The notes under the pieces were generated by a model. That model made no database searches and was not told the DNA's origin. It worked only from the letters and a program-made list of their open reading frames with translations. Below are positions 29,611 to 40,669 of a DNA stretch of 64,000 bases, one piece after another. A program made the position numbers and the translations under genes. Origin of the DNA: Reticulitermes lucifugus. Its lineage: Eukaryota > Arthropoda > Insecta > Blattodea > Rhinotermitidae. How positions within the stretch are numbered: the first letter of the stretch is position 1; each line of letters begins with the position of its first letter. The stretch lies in the NCBI GenBank assembly GCA_026260175.1, contig JAKCWW010000781.1, forward strand, positions 21,594 through 85,593, given 5' to 3'.

Positions 29611-32600
29611 CTGAGCACAGAAAGTTAAAAACAGCGACTTACTAATCATTCAAACATGCGGAGAAATGCAAGCTCCAAACTGTGACTGCAGCCAATGAAA
29701 ACGGAGGGACTAGGAAATAGTACGTATATTGAGGTCCATATGCAGTATTAAGTCACACATTGTCCCCCTGTTTGTGCATTATGCCACGAAGACGTATGAT
29801 GGATTAGAGATATGACTGCATGCATTCTTAAACAAGACAAAATATAAATTGTATGTACGTACGTAGGTACGTATGTATGTATGTATGTATCTATGTATGT
29901 ATCGAACGGGGAGATTATACATTTTTCTGCTTATTTTTATACTTAGAGGGTTAACAGAGTTGTAGGAACTTTGTTAAACCTCGAGATCAGAAGAGCTGCT
30001 GTACCGGCAGTTCGTCGTCGTAGTACTCAGGGTCATCCTCATAGTCATCGTCATAGTAATAGTCGTACTCTGGACGACGGGGCCTGTAGGGACGCCGTCT
30101 GGCTTGTCCGGGTCTCGATGCTGGCTGGGGGCGGCGCGCAGGTGGTGGTTGCTGTGTAGCCGCCGTCGTTGTGGTTGCTACCGTCGTCGTGGCCTGCTTG
30201 TACAGGGCCTCATTCCTTTTCAAACAAGCAAAGGGCAGTCTGTCACTGACTGTCGTCACTACACTATGCCTGCTCTCCGCTAGGGAGTAGAGGATGTCTA
30301 CAATAATAATATTAGCAACAGAAGCGTTATGAAAAATGTAATGTAATTCTGCTATACTGCTCAATCAGTATAGTGAGTGACGACCGGCGCTCGATTCCTG
30401 GCAATGACATTTTTTAAATAAATTTGCCTTTTATATGCGAGTAGAGGCAGTTCTCATTTTACACCAGGGTTACGTTCCTGAAAAACGTCGCGCAAATTGA
30501 ACACAAAATTCCCATTTAAAACTGTATTTCATACGGACCTGTAGAATATATATATATATATATATGTACTGTATATACAGTATATATACATTTCTATACA
30601 ATATATTGCCGATCCCAGTGGCCGTGCGGTCTAAGGCGTGGGTCTGCGGCCGCTCGCTTATTAGGATTNNNNNNNNNNNNNNNNNNNNNNNNNNNNNNNN
30701 NNNNNNNNNNNNNNNNNNNNNNNNNNNNNNNNNNNNNNNNNNNNNNNNNNNNNNNNNNNNNNNNNNNNNNNNNNNNNNNNNNNNNNNNNNNNNNNNNNNN
30801 NNNNNNNNNNNNNNNNNNNNNNATATATTTATTTATTTCTAATGCAATAAAAATGTAAGAGACTCACATCCATAGTTTTTTGGTAAGGTTCATTCCGATA
30901 GGACTGTGCTAGTCTTGCTACACCAACAAACACTTTAGTTCCTGACTTAGCACTTTATTTAATTCTATCAGCATTATCACGAATTGTATGTGCGCTACTG
31001 TGAGCGAGTCTAACGTTACGGCATATGTCAACAATTCGTTCACCTTTTTCAAGTCGGCTTATTATGTCTCATTTCTCTTCATTACTGGTTGTCTTTCGCC
31101 GAGTTTTCATTGGATTGCACTAGGTCATGCAGATTTACTTTTCCCACTCATAGTGGTAAGAAAAACCAATGCTATCGAAGAGGAAACTAAATCAACCTCG
31201 TGGTTATATCACCAACGTAATCAACCATAAATGTGACTGATGACATGCAGTGACGTCACTTTCTGCTAGCTTCGTACAGAAGATAAGTGCGGCCACGGGT
31301 CTTCTATACCAGATCGCGTTAAACCGAAAATTATCGCGTAACTTCGAAAAGTGGTGTAAATGTTCAAGTCGCGGTAAAGAGAAACCGCGTAAAACGAGAC
31401 CTGCCTTACAAGTTACGTTATTTAATATTTAGATATATGATTTATGAAATGTGGGACTATGTAGAAAGAGTGAATGAGTAAGGCGTTTCAATCGTATTGA
31501 TACTAGAAAATCCAAGAAGTGTTGTTTTCTCTCCGACTTCACTATACCCGTAGGTTTCCAATTACGCACACTTTAATTAACCTGACCAGTTACAAAGAAG
31601 CAGTGATTGTTTAATTACTCTTCTTGGGATGCTCGATTCTGAAGATGAAGGCACCACTCTCCTTCGAAACTTAGGGAACTATTTACCCAACAACGCAGCG
31701 TAACATTCCAGAGGGCCTGAGTCTTCAGCAACACCGTTGTGAGAACCTCAAATCTTGCATAATTACTATGTCGCTGCACTAACTACACTGGAAATTAATA
31801 GTTGAACAGTATGGTTTTACTGTCCTAGTGGTCACTGTCAGGTTCACACGTATTGTGCTGTTATGCACGAAAGCGATGAATTTTCTCTACATTTGTTCTA
31901 ATGACGCAAACAGTTCATAAATAAAATTATTGCTATTATAAGTACTTTTTAATTTTTTCCTGAATTTTTAAAAATGACTGTGTCCTTTCCTTATTCCTGT
32001 TCCTTGTACTATTGCCATTGGCTTTCTGCTTTGTTACGTGGCTGTGTTGCATTTTGGGACAGACGAATGAAGGACAAGTTATGGGGTTATTAACTGGTGT
32101 TTGCTCAAATTGCATAGTGAATAGGAGACTGAGTGAGCCACACTGCGGGTCTGCTGGAGCAGAGGGAAATCAGCTCATAGCCAGTCAGTACAATGACTAG
32201 CCGTGCCACGCAGGTCACAGAATTAATATACCCCTGTCTTACCGTATGAAGTACTTCGGCGAGTTGGCGCAGTCGACCTCAGACACAAAGTGACAAATGA
32301 ACGTCTTCTGGTCGAATGCTGTGTAGTTGGCGCATAAGAAGTCGTACCTGGTTCCAAACAGGCAGTGGTGGTACACCTGTCAAACGTAAAACGTTCTGTT
32401 ACTGCGATGGTTTCCTAGCCAGGGTTTCAGCTAGTCTCTCTGTAAAGGGTTGCTGATTCAATGCCTCTCCCATCAGGCGACGTGAAACAGCAGCAGAGAA
32501 GTGAGCGTTTAAGTCACACAATGTTTAGTTCTTTCTTTACAGATTTTCATCTTCTAAAATTTGGATTAGCGAACTTCGTTTACGCACGCGAGTCTTTATA

Positions 32601-35600
32601 ACAGTGTTTGTTGAGCATTTCTTCATTTTAATATAGACACAATTGAGCAAATAGTAATGATTTTTAAGTACGCCCACTTCTGTTGAAGCTCTGGCGTTAA
32701 TAAAGGGGGCAGATGTAAAATAATATAAAATGTTGTACTGGACCGATGCGGTGCGAAGTATTACAGTCGCCTGACAAATGTTATAATAGTTCCCATTCGA
32801 ACTGTTACTGGAATCAGTTAAGTACTCGGACGTGGACCGAGAAATGTGGTCATCTGGTCGCCCATTTTGACTGGCGATGAATTTGTGATTCTGCGTTCGG
32901 GAGTTGGCTTTTGGATTTCTGCCTCACTAGCTCACGTATGGTGCGGTTTGTCTTCATGAGGGCGCTCGCAACATCACAACGAAGAAAATAAAAACCAGGT
33001 GTAGAATAATCAACACGTATTAACGAGCAGCGCAAGAGAAATCCACACACCCAAGGAAGAAAAGGAAAAAGAAAAGAGCCACAACTCAGAATATAAAGGA
33101 CGCAATCCCAACTCAGTAATTCAATACAAGAACACAGGAGGCCACTAACATCCCACAAGAAATATAGCTGGACCTAATACTACCACAAAAGGAACGCAAG
33201 AAAAGACTGAGGACAAGTCACCAACATCCAGAAATTGAAGGATTAAAACTGCATTCATAACACCCCAACACCACCACCCCCCCCACAAAAAACCGTTTTC
33301 TATAATCAGGAAAATGTCAAACCTGTACCAAACCATAACCTTTAAATGTACCAAAAATATGTTAGAAATAAAAATCAAAATTGATAATTGGCATCACAAT
33401 GCTGCTCGCATTTGCTTTGTGATAGAAAGTGCTTTCCTGACCCTGACCAAAAAGGTCGAGTTATGATGTAAGTAACTCAGAATGTAAATTATTATGCTCT
33501 AATAAGTGTTGTTGGTATGCCGACTGAAAAAACATGGTATATTGATTGAAAATAATTTGCAAAAAAAAAAAAATAAAAAAAAAGGATATCAGCACTGAAC
33601 ACTGATTTTCGAGATGAGTTTGATTGTAGAGAGACCAACATCTTAATCGGCGTTACATAAATGCCTTTTTATGGCAACAGTTATTTTACACCAACATTTT
33701 ATGAAGAGACTAACACCTCAGTCATTTATCTTCACGTGTACATCTGTGACTACCTATAATGTTTCTCTAAACGAGTTTCTGTGTAATTTTTATCCCAAAC
33801 TTCTACATTCCTCGCTTTTTTAATTCCTGATTTCTCTTAACAATCGAAGGATATACATTTAAATAATACAATTTTCTCCATTCCCTGTTTACTTCGTCTT
33901 TCCCGGTTCAAAATACTGCTACATAATGTTCAGTTTTTGGTGAACATTTTCACATGTGCATAGATTTACAATAACATCATTTCCTACGTTTCAGTATGGT
34001 GTCATTGGAATTTTTCATTGACATAATCCTTTCGGTCGCACTATGGCCCTGGCATCGACTCAGGTAAAGGCGGCCGGTGCATACGGCTGACAAACTTACC
34101 ACCTTCATGTGCCGATTGTCTAGAAATCTGGGAGCCTCAAGCTCCTGGAACCCTAAGGGCCTGTCCAGGCCTGTAATGGGATTGCTTTACCTTTGCTTAC
34201 TTTTCAGTATTACATGTTTTAAAGGACGCGATAAGATAAACGATTCCGGAACTGAATGGTGACGCACTCTTCCAGAATAAAATCGTCCAATAATTTTATT
34301 GTTTCCTTAATTTCAGCGCTTCTTAGACTTTTCTAGGCAACGATGTGTGGACTGCTTGCTGCTAAACATTTGCGCTCTGTTTCTCATAACCATGGCTTCT
34401 ACTACATTGCCAAGTTTCTGATACGTCCACTTTCTAGCACAACTCAAAAGACTCGCCTGACCGATAGAATGTAGCCGCCTCTATGCTGCAAGAACACTTA
34501 ACTTCAGAGACGTATTTGGACGTACACTGCTACTAGATTGCTTCGTACCAAAAAAAAAATTACGATCAGACAAACATTTAGATTATCCCAATGTAGTAAA
34601 ATTTTGGAACATTTTTCCTGATTTGCCCTGAACAAATTTTTTAAACATGTGCTGCCTGTATTCTGTTTCTGTTTGACAATTTAAGGAACAACTCTTATTA
34701 CACCCTTATAGTTCCCGTGTTTACGGTTGTCTCTCCGTTAGTTGCTAGGCGACCGTGACTGATTTTTATGGTACGAAAAGCAATCTGTGTCCGTCTGTGT
34801 TTCGTTTATAGCAATACATGTCTCCGATGTGTATAGGTGGCATTACGATCTATGTTTAAGCCGAAATGCGCCTGTAATTGGAGTATTTGTCCGCAGCCTG
34901 TCACCTAGCGGAATTATGAACTTGCAGACAAGGATACAGAAAAGAGAGATGAACCTTCTTCGTTGTGTGTTTGGCTGTACACGTGCAGATCAACGTAATA
35001 GGGAGATAGGAGAGAGTTTAAATGTACTGAGCCTAAATTAAAAAAATTACAGAAATGGTTAGTGGCGGCATCTACAATGAGTAAAAGATTATCGAATAGT
35101 GTGACTGTTTGAAACACGCAGCTCATCTAAATACTGAAGCATTAAGTTTCTGCCTTACAAAGAACATACTGCTTCTTCATTACAAAGAATAATCGGTTAA
35201 TGGTATTTAAGGAAATAACAGTTGGTTATTCTGAGAATCGTAAGAAACACTAAATACATTTTGAGAGCAAACTGCAGAATTTTTATTGTTAAAGAAAGTG
35301 ACGTGTAATAAGCACTCATTTAAACGGTTAGCAGATTTCCTTCTATCTCACATAAGGAAAGAGAATTCTTAAAACGCTAATAAAGAGATGGTCGGAACAG
35401 ACTTAAGCCTTGGTTTTTAAGGACCTCGCATCCGCAAATGCACGATGCATGATTACTCTTGCGGGATGGTGGCTTTTCGTAACAGATGCGTCACAGCGTA
35501 ATTTTCGTTACAGTGTGTGTAAACGAAAACTCCTAGATTGGCCTTTTTCGATTCCAGACTTGTGAATTGCGTAGAATTGGAAGACAAGAGCCATGTGTGT

Positions 35601-38586
35601 GTGTGTGTGTGTGTGTGTTTGTGTGTATGGCAAATGGGCTTCAGGTTCTCACCTCATCATTAAAAGCTGGCGACGTTTCGACTCTCTCACATCACGGTTC
35701 TGTGACTTGTTCCATACCATCCATATTCACTTCTATGATTCAAAGGATTCAGAGTAGGATGCATCCTCAGTAAATCAATCAAAAATTTTCACTATAATGT
35801 CATTTTAAGGAATTTATAATCCATTACTAAATATCAACCTGTTTTTACCGAAAGGTTTGCATGACATGCAAACGTCGACTGGAAGGCAAGCGGGGCGTGA
35901 TACAGATCAGTGATAACGCACGAATGATCATGTGACAATCACGCGCGAGGTTTTTAAAAACCACAACCAGAGAGTGTCCATCAGAGAACTTCTGCGCGGT
36001 TTGAGAGTAACGCATTAGATTTCACGATTTTACGGATGCGTGGTTCTTAAAAACCAAGGCGTTAGATGACGGGACTGGCCTGTAGGGTCCAAACCTTGCA
36101 GATGGTAATGATGAATCACCTCCAGGAAAGGTAGCATTCATGTTGAGTGTTACCGGAGCATCTCTTAACACTAACGCCTGCTGAAAACCTGCTCCAGATA
36201 AGATTGCGACAAATATTGACGCCTTCGTAACATTCACTTTCAGGTTCGGGGTCGCAGCAAGTAGTTTTGTTAGAAAGGCCAACACTTCTTATTAGCAGAG
36301 GGAGAGGGAGCCGTAGTGAGACCCGGCGGAAATAAAAATGTGGCAAACCCACATTATAACCAAAAAGGTTTTCCATAAAATAACGCCCATATTTCAATAC
36401 TAGCTATTTACTGAATATATTAACGAAACAATTGTGACTCCGAAATGATCATGCATTCGTTGTGGATGTATGTATTAGTTGGATAGGACCTCCAGCCTTA
36501 TCTTGTTTATTTGTAGCTCTATATTCCGATTGTGTTCCATTTATCAGCTGTAGCGACGCCACTTTTGAGGAATACATTTCGTTCCTTACATTATTTCACA
36601 AAAAGGAATTTACGAATCGAGACCAGGTGAATGGAGAAACCTAGATATCCGTCGAATTTAGGTTCCATTCCACCTAACTATTACCTAGAACATAAAGACG
36701 TACCTAAGGTGAATGTGCGGATGTGCTGACTGAAGTGATTGGTCCTTTTCCTTCGCAGGAAAGATCGAAAACAGTAAAAAGTAATGTGAAGTCAGACGCG
36801 CCTTATAGGCCTGCTTAAAGCTAAAGCTTCTACACAGCTGTACATGTGCATGGATATTTGATTACTTAGGACTGCTTTAATAGCGTGTCATTAACACTGC
36901 CAGCGGCTTCCTGTAAAGGCACACGACCTTCCTCTATGTTTTAATTTCTTAATGCTTCCCGTCTCTTTAACTGATTAGACCACAGCCTGGTACAGCTATC
37001 ATAAGTCGATTAACCTCAAATTCAGCAAGAGCTGAATTACAGATTAGGTACACTTATAGCTACAAACGGAGATAAAATAAAAACAACTTTTTGCATTTAA
37101 TAAAGGTAGCCATCGTCCTGCTGGTTCCTCTTACTGTTTCTGTGTTTCATTGAGACATGGCGGAGGTACTCCGCATTACCTGGCACTTGTGAGGGATGCT
37201 GGCGTAGAAACCGTCATGAAGTCCATCGCACTTGAAGTTGATCTCCTCTGGCACCCGATCGTAGAACGGGTAATCGGTGAGGTTATAGCCGTTTAGTTCT
37301 CTGGGTAGATTGGGGTCATGTACGTAATCAATCTGGGGTATCCCTGTGAGCGGGGACTTAGTGGTAGCATTGACTTCGGCACCTGCTGCTGCTGAGGGCG
37401 GCACAGTGTCGGTAGCATTTCCTGTGTTGGAGCCTACAGTCTGCAATAAATTGGTTTATGAACGGTGGTTACGTTTTGTACGTATGCTGGAAGGAATGGC
37501 AGGCATATCTGCTTCTATCTTACATACTAGTTAATAAATCAAGTATTTAATGCATCCCATATATATCTTTCAGTATCACTAATCCATTGGTTTTAGGGGG
37601 CACAATGGGCCCGTGTGAGTGGCATACGTGCATCGGGACCTAGTAAGGCTCTAACTAATTATATATTCAGTTCAGTCCATTGGTTTGATTTAAGTAGTCG
37701 AACGCTGTGTTGAAGTATGACACATCTTGTGTTAATATTTGGCACTGAAATAGAAACCCGATAGAAACCGTTCCCAAGGGTAAACACACCAATTATGATA
37801 GAGCAAAAACTGTAAACTCACTACAGTTTTAACCTATTCAAGAATAATTTAATATTTCTTATTCGTGCGACATTGTGTTATAACAGCAGATCGCAATGAG
37901 TCTCCAGGCCAAATCCCCTGAATTTCAAATTACTGAAGGAAGCGCCCTGTCATTTAATGACACTTTCGGTATTTAGATTCGTTTAAAACTATAGGCCTGA
38001 ATGTCAAATAAATGTAAAGTTGTTCGTGTGCACGCCGTGAAAATGTATAGGAAAGTGTAGGGATTGCTCCACCCATTATTAACCTCGGCACTAGATGGAT
38101 TTAAGGGTAATATTAAAGTGTAGGCTAAATAAGATTGAGGGGGTGTACTGGATTTGTATAAATCAAGAAAGGTTCCAGGGATTAATTCTCGTGAACTCGG
38201 CAGTGAACATTTAGGTCCATGACAGACGGCGAATGTTGTGACCAACTGACGAATTACAGCTTTTGAAAAGGTCTGTCAATTTAGGAAGGGAAGGTTCGCT
38301 TGAAAATTTCTGGACTGGCGTACACGAAGAGAAGGAAATAGAAATACCCTTTGCTTGTCGTGTTTATATTATGTTTTCAGATAAACAGCCTTTATTGCAT
38401 TAGGTCAGAACCCAAGGTCGTTACCTCTTCCTCCGCACCGCTGCTGTCAGAAGATGCCGTCGTCTCTAGTGGCCTCTGCTTCAGCTTGCTGATTACCAGT
38501 GCAGTCCCTTTAAGGCCTTCGCAAAGCGTCGCCAGCAGCAGCAAACCTTTCAAAAAGAAGGCGAATGTTAGAAGTACTGCCCACAT
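26890..38586 (-). CDS. CPAP1-type secreted chitin-binding protein
   Basis: This is a secreted cuticle or matrix protein that should bind chitin. Five exons join in phase on the - strand: 38586-38425, 37440-37180, 32376-32243, 30215-30005 and 29610-26890. They encode 1162 residues. Residues 1 to about 24 (MWAVLLTFAFFLKGLLLLAT..) form a signal peptide. A Ser/Thr-rich spacer with N-glycosylation sequons follows. Then comes one CBM14/ChtBD2 domain with Cys125, 140, 146, 156, 169 and 177, spaced C-X14-C-X5-C-X9-C-X12-C-X7-C, exactly the family pattern, with the aromatic YHHC and F.TRYDFLC core. The rest is disordered: TTTVATTTTAATQQPPP, Arg/Pro-rich and Asp/Tyr-rich tracts, then 906 residues rich in Pro, Ser, Gln, Arg and acidic runs. 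A single domain at the N-terminal side fits cuticular proteins analogous to peritrophins, class 1. The exact ortholog is not assigned. An in-frame TAA at 38601-38599 precedes the chosen ATG. Confidence 0.88.
27345..27450 (-). repeat. Trinucleotide tract inside exon 5
   Basis: Alternating GAT, GGT and GAC units on the + strand encode Ser/Pro runs (SPSPSSPLPPPPPPPSSSSS) on the coding strand. It is likely length-polymorphic, and opposite-strand frames over it are shadows. Confidence 0.75.
29640..30004. other. Intron 4 of the chitin-binding gene with (GTAT)n
   Basis: A GTAC/GTAT tetranucleotide microsatellite occupies about 29851-29903. Nothing else is seen in the intron. Confidence 0.6.
30005..30215 (-). 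CDS. Chitin-binding gene exon 4
   Basis: Completes Arg186, then NEALYKQATTTVATTTTAAT, an Arg/Pro tract (RRRPYRPRRPEYDYYYDDDY) and an acidic end DDELP at residue 256. The acceptor is TTGAAAAG and the donor is CCG|GTACAG. Confidence 0.85.
30612..30668 (+). mobile_element. SINE family 2 head, cut by the gap
   Basis: GATCCCAGTGGCCGTGCGGT and CTAAGGCGTGGGTCTGCGGC match the tRNA-like start of the copies at 40731 and 54279. The rest is lost in the N run. It appears inserted within the Tigger-like element. Confidence 0.75.
30669..30822. other. Assembly gap of 154 N
   Basis: The unknown stretch lies next to the (TA)n run and the SINE head, so repeats probably broke the assembly. It is in intron 3, so the reconstructed protein is not affected. 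Confidence 0.99.
30843..31110 (-). pseudogene. Tigger/pogo transposase N-terminus, two stops
   Basis: One frame from the ATG at 31110 reads MKTRRKTTSNEEK-stop-DIISRLEKGERIVDICRNVR, then LAHSSAHTIRDNADRIK-stop-SAKSGTKVFVGVARLAQSYR and NEPYQKTMDVSLL. This is the psq/CENP-B-type helix-turn-helix ('K.DII.RLEKGE...DI.R....A.ST...I..N.D.I') at the start of Tigger transposases. The catalytic domain is missing. Confidence 0.75.
31407..32242. other. Intron 3 remainder with snap-back repeat B relic
   Basis: At 31622-31770 the blocks CTTCTTGGGATGCTCGATTC, CTGAAGATGAAGG..CCTTCGAAACTT and GTGAGAACCTCAAATCTTGC follow the order of family B. The rest is unassigned. Confidence 0.45.
32243..32376 (-). CDS. 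Chitin-binding gene exon 3 (domain core)
   Basis: Residues 142-185 plus two bases: VYHHCLFGTRYDFLCANYTA, FDQKTFICHFVSEVDCANSP, KYFI. It carries Cys146, 156, 169 and 177. The acceptor is GTTTGACAG and the donor is CG|GTAAGA. It is too short and split to appear as a long open frame. Confidence 0.92.
32377..35405. other. Intron 2 of the chitin-binding gene (right part)
   Basis: 4.8-kb intron. A dispersed repeat-like block at about 34061-34200 (AGGTAAAGGCGGCCGGTGCA ... GGATTGCTTTACCTTTGCTT) has a CTTTACC tail like the SINEs. The - strand frame over 32850-33158 is of unknown nature. No further exon is needed to keep the reading frame. Confidence 0.4.
35406..36061. mobile_element. 656-bp TIR element with TTA duplication
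   Basis: The left end AGCCTTGGTTTTTAAGGACC and the inverted right end CGCCTTGGTTTTTAAGAACC match over 17 of 20 bases. TTA flanks both sides (35403-35405 and 36062-36064). A 3-bp TTA target suggests a PIF/Harbinger-type MITE. The interior shows no transposase. A (TG)n run lies at 35593-35618. Confidence 0.7.
36062..37179. other. Intron 2 of the chitin-binding gene (left part)
   Basis: No exon or repeat with clear boundaries. Short frames on the - strand near 36022-36397 show no recognisable domain. Confidence 0.4.
37180..37440 (-). CDS. Chitin-binding gene exon 2
   Basis: Residues 55-141. The acceptor is TTTATTGCAG. It is Thr/Ala-rich with N-A-T sequons, then DYPFYDRVPEEINFKCDGLH and KCQ, carrying Cys125 and Cys140. 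The donor is CAG|GTAATG. Confidence 0.88.
37441..38424. other. Intron 1 with a SINE family A fragment
   Basis: At 38030-38112 a reverse family A fragment (ACGCCGTGAAAATGTATAGG, TTAACCTCGGCACTAGATGG) is visible. The rest holds nothing assignable. Confidence 0.5.
38425..38586 (-). CDS. Chitin-binding gene exon 1 (signal peptide)
   Basis: Residues 1-54: hydrophobic signal sequence, then a Ser/Glu-rich start of the mature protein (TTASSDSSGAEE). The donor is GAG|GTAACG, phase 0. Confidence 0.8.
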
Positions 38587-38601
38587 TTGGGTTGGCTGTT
38601 A

Positions 38602-39540
38602 CGTTATGTAACGACGCTTTATAGTATTATCACCTTAAGGGTTTAGGTCCTAATGGTTGATCTTCATACGGATTGGTTTTTATACAGAGAATCTTTAGGC
38701 GGACACTGGATGAGCTGTCGCGTGAACTATTATACTGCAATATTCCACATGCAGTGAGCGGCTAAGTCTGAATGTCTGTGCCTGCCTGGGGCATGCATTT
38801 AAGGAGTTTTCTTTATTATCTTCTGTAAGTAGAAATTTTTGTTCAGGAACCCCCTCCGCCACAAATTCAAGGAATCGCCATCAGATTGAATTAAAAAGTA
38901 ACCTTATAATGTTGAATACTGTAAAAGTGAATCTGTTTAGAAAAAAGTCTGAAGAAGATGAGGAGGCCTGTATGCAGGGGCGTGGGGAGGGGGTGGGGAG
39001 ACACATGCGCACGCTCGTAAAACTATTAAATACAATTGTCTCTGATTTTAAATATTTGTATTTGCTCAGGTATTGAAATCGTGACTCACGAAATTGGAAA
39101 GACCGCAGCAAAAACTGTTACGTTGAAATGCGCAGACCAAAGCGTTTGATAGTGAATGTACTGCACAACGGACGCAATTAGGACAGGCCGTCTGAAAGTA
39201 GGTCACCTGTGCTGTAAATGTATTATATGTGGACTGAAGTGAATCAAATACATCTAGCCAATTACGAATTCTGCTGCGATATTTATCTACGAGAAGTGCT
39301 ACCTTGGCCTAAAGACAACAAGGAAGCAGTGGAGGGGGGAGGGTAGGCAAGACAAAGGATGTAGATGTTTTCATAAAATTGCTGTCCCACCAGAGTGTCT
39401 GACATTCAAGGACATAACTACCTGTCTTTGTTGTCGTGTTTTAAATTTAAGTATACATACAAGGAAACAACCTAAAATATTCCGTTATTTTGTAACTAGA
39501 GACGAAAACAAAAGGAAGCACAGAAATCTGCTGAAAGCAG
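38602..39540. other. 5' flank of the chitin-binding gene
   Basis: The presumed promoter region of the - strand gene. I cannot point to a TATA box or initiator with confidence. CpG density is ordinary for the right side of the window. Confidence 0.3.
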
Positions 39541-39544
39541 AGAA

Positions 39545-39716
39545 ATCGCCTTTGGAGCCCATTTATTATGAGGCTGGGTGGGTCCCAGAGAACGTGTGGA
39601 CCCTTCGGAGAAGAGAAAATACGGTGCCTCTGTCGGGAATCGAACCACGATTCCTGGGTTATCGAGCCCGTAGCTTAGTCGCTATATCTGCTACGCTATA
39701 CCGGCTCCAAATAAAT
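39545..39716 (-). mobile_element. SINE family A, 5' half
   Basis: Reverse orientation: GAGGCTGGGTGGGTCCCAGA, box B complement GGGAATCGAACCACGATTCC, and box A region GTAGCTTAGTCGCTATATCT ending TATACCGGCTCC. Confidence 0.75.
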
Positions 39717-39719
39717 ACA

Positions 39720-40668
39720 CAAGAGGCCTAATTTGTGTAACGTGTCCAGTTGGTATCTCACCAGGTTGTTTGATTCGTGACGAAGAGGAAATGCAAGTAA
39801 AAGTTGGTTCGTGCACTAACGTCATGATGGAGTGATTAACACTCTTCTTTCTCATTCCCGAAGACAGGCCGTCTTAGTCGAGATTTTGCGTGATTTTCTT
39901 CAGTTTCGTAAGGAATTTTGACAGCTTAAGATACTCTACTGTCGCTTCCATCCACGTCCTTTCCTATTCATCACTTACACCTACCCTGCATTTCGATGGT
40001 GTATAATCTATTCAGTTTAGAAAGTGTCATTCTCTAAACCAACAAATGAACGTTAATATCTTGTCATGCTCGGCTTGCCTGAGACGTTTTGTATTTGTGA
40101 AGGGTTCAGCTGTGTACACAGTAACGAATGACATATGGCCACCGTTCCGATAAATAAAACGAGTTACGTAGACTCAGCAAACAAAATCAAGTAGGTACAC
40201 GCAAAGAATCTGCTTTATAACGAAAGATAGTTTTTAATTAGCTTTTCGAGTGAGTTTTCACGATTAGATATACGTCGATTTCCCAACATTTTGGCGTTAT
40301 CTTTATTTCTCTGTTAATCTTGTCGATAGTAGACCTATGACTCGACTGTGTTGTCACAGCCGAGCGTGAGTCACTACATTAACTGGTTATGACTGCGATC
40401 GATCCAGTCCTGACAGAGACGTTGACATTCTCTTCCAGAGCGCGTGCTTTACATATTTGATGGGATATTTACCGAGATATTGACGGCTGGAGCGTGAAGC
40501 TGACCGCTGAGTGTTCTGTGCTGTGTGTCTCCCTAGCGGCACAACCACACAGGGTGTAAGTTGCTTTCTTGAGAATGTGTCGTGTTCAAAAAATTATGTT
40601 TTTTCTTTGATATAGCCCAGTCATTGTAAAAAGTAAGTTGACACTGTGATTTATTAAGCAGCACTTTA
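39720..40668. other. Intergenic; CpG-rich, no gene seen
   Basis: By hand count, 39841-40440 holds 29 CpG dinucleotides. No exon or element with clear boundaries. Confidence 0.4.
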
Positions 40669-40669
40669 T

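Larger units (their letters stand above)
30444..31406 (-). mobile_element. Tigger/pogo-like transposon remnant in intron 3
   Basis: The left end GAGGCAGTTCTCATTTTAC and the complement of the right end, AGGCAGGTCTCGTTTTACG, are terminal inverted repeats next to TA (30442-30443 and 31407-31408). A CENP-B-like helix-turn-helix transposase start lies inside on the - strand. The left part also carries a (TA)n run (30547-30592), a truncated family 2 SINE and an assembly gap. Confidence 0.7.

Noticed and set aside
30564-30842. Open frame of 92 codons containing a long run of X
   Set aside because: It spans the 154-N gap; only the SINE head and a TA repeat are real.
32850-33378. Open frames of 102 and 77 codons on the - strand
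   Set aside because: The translations show no family pattern, and the A-rich complementary strand explains the lack of stops. They lie in an intron.
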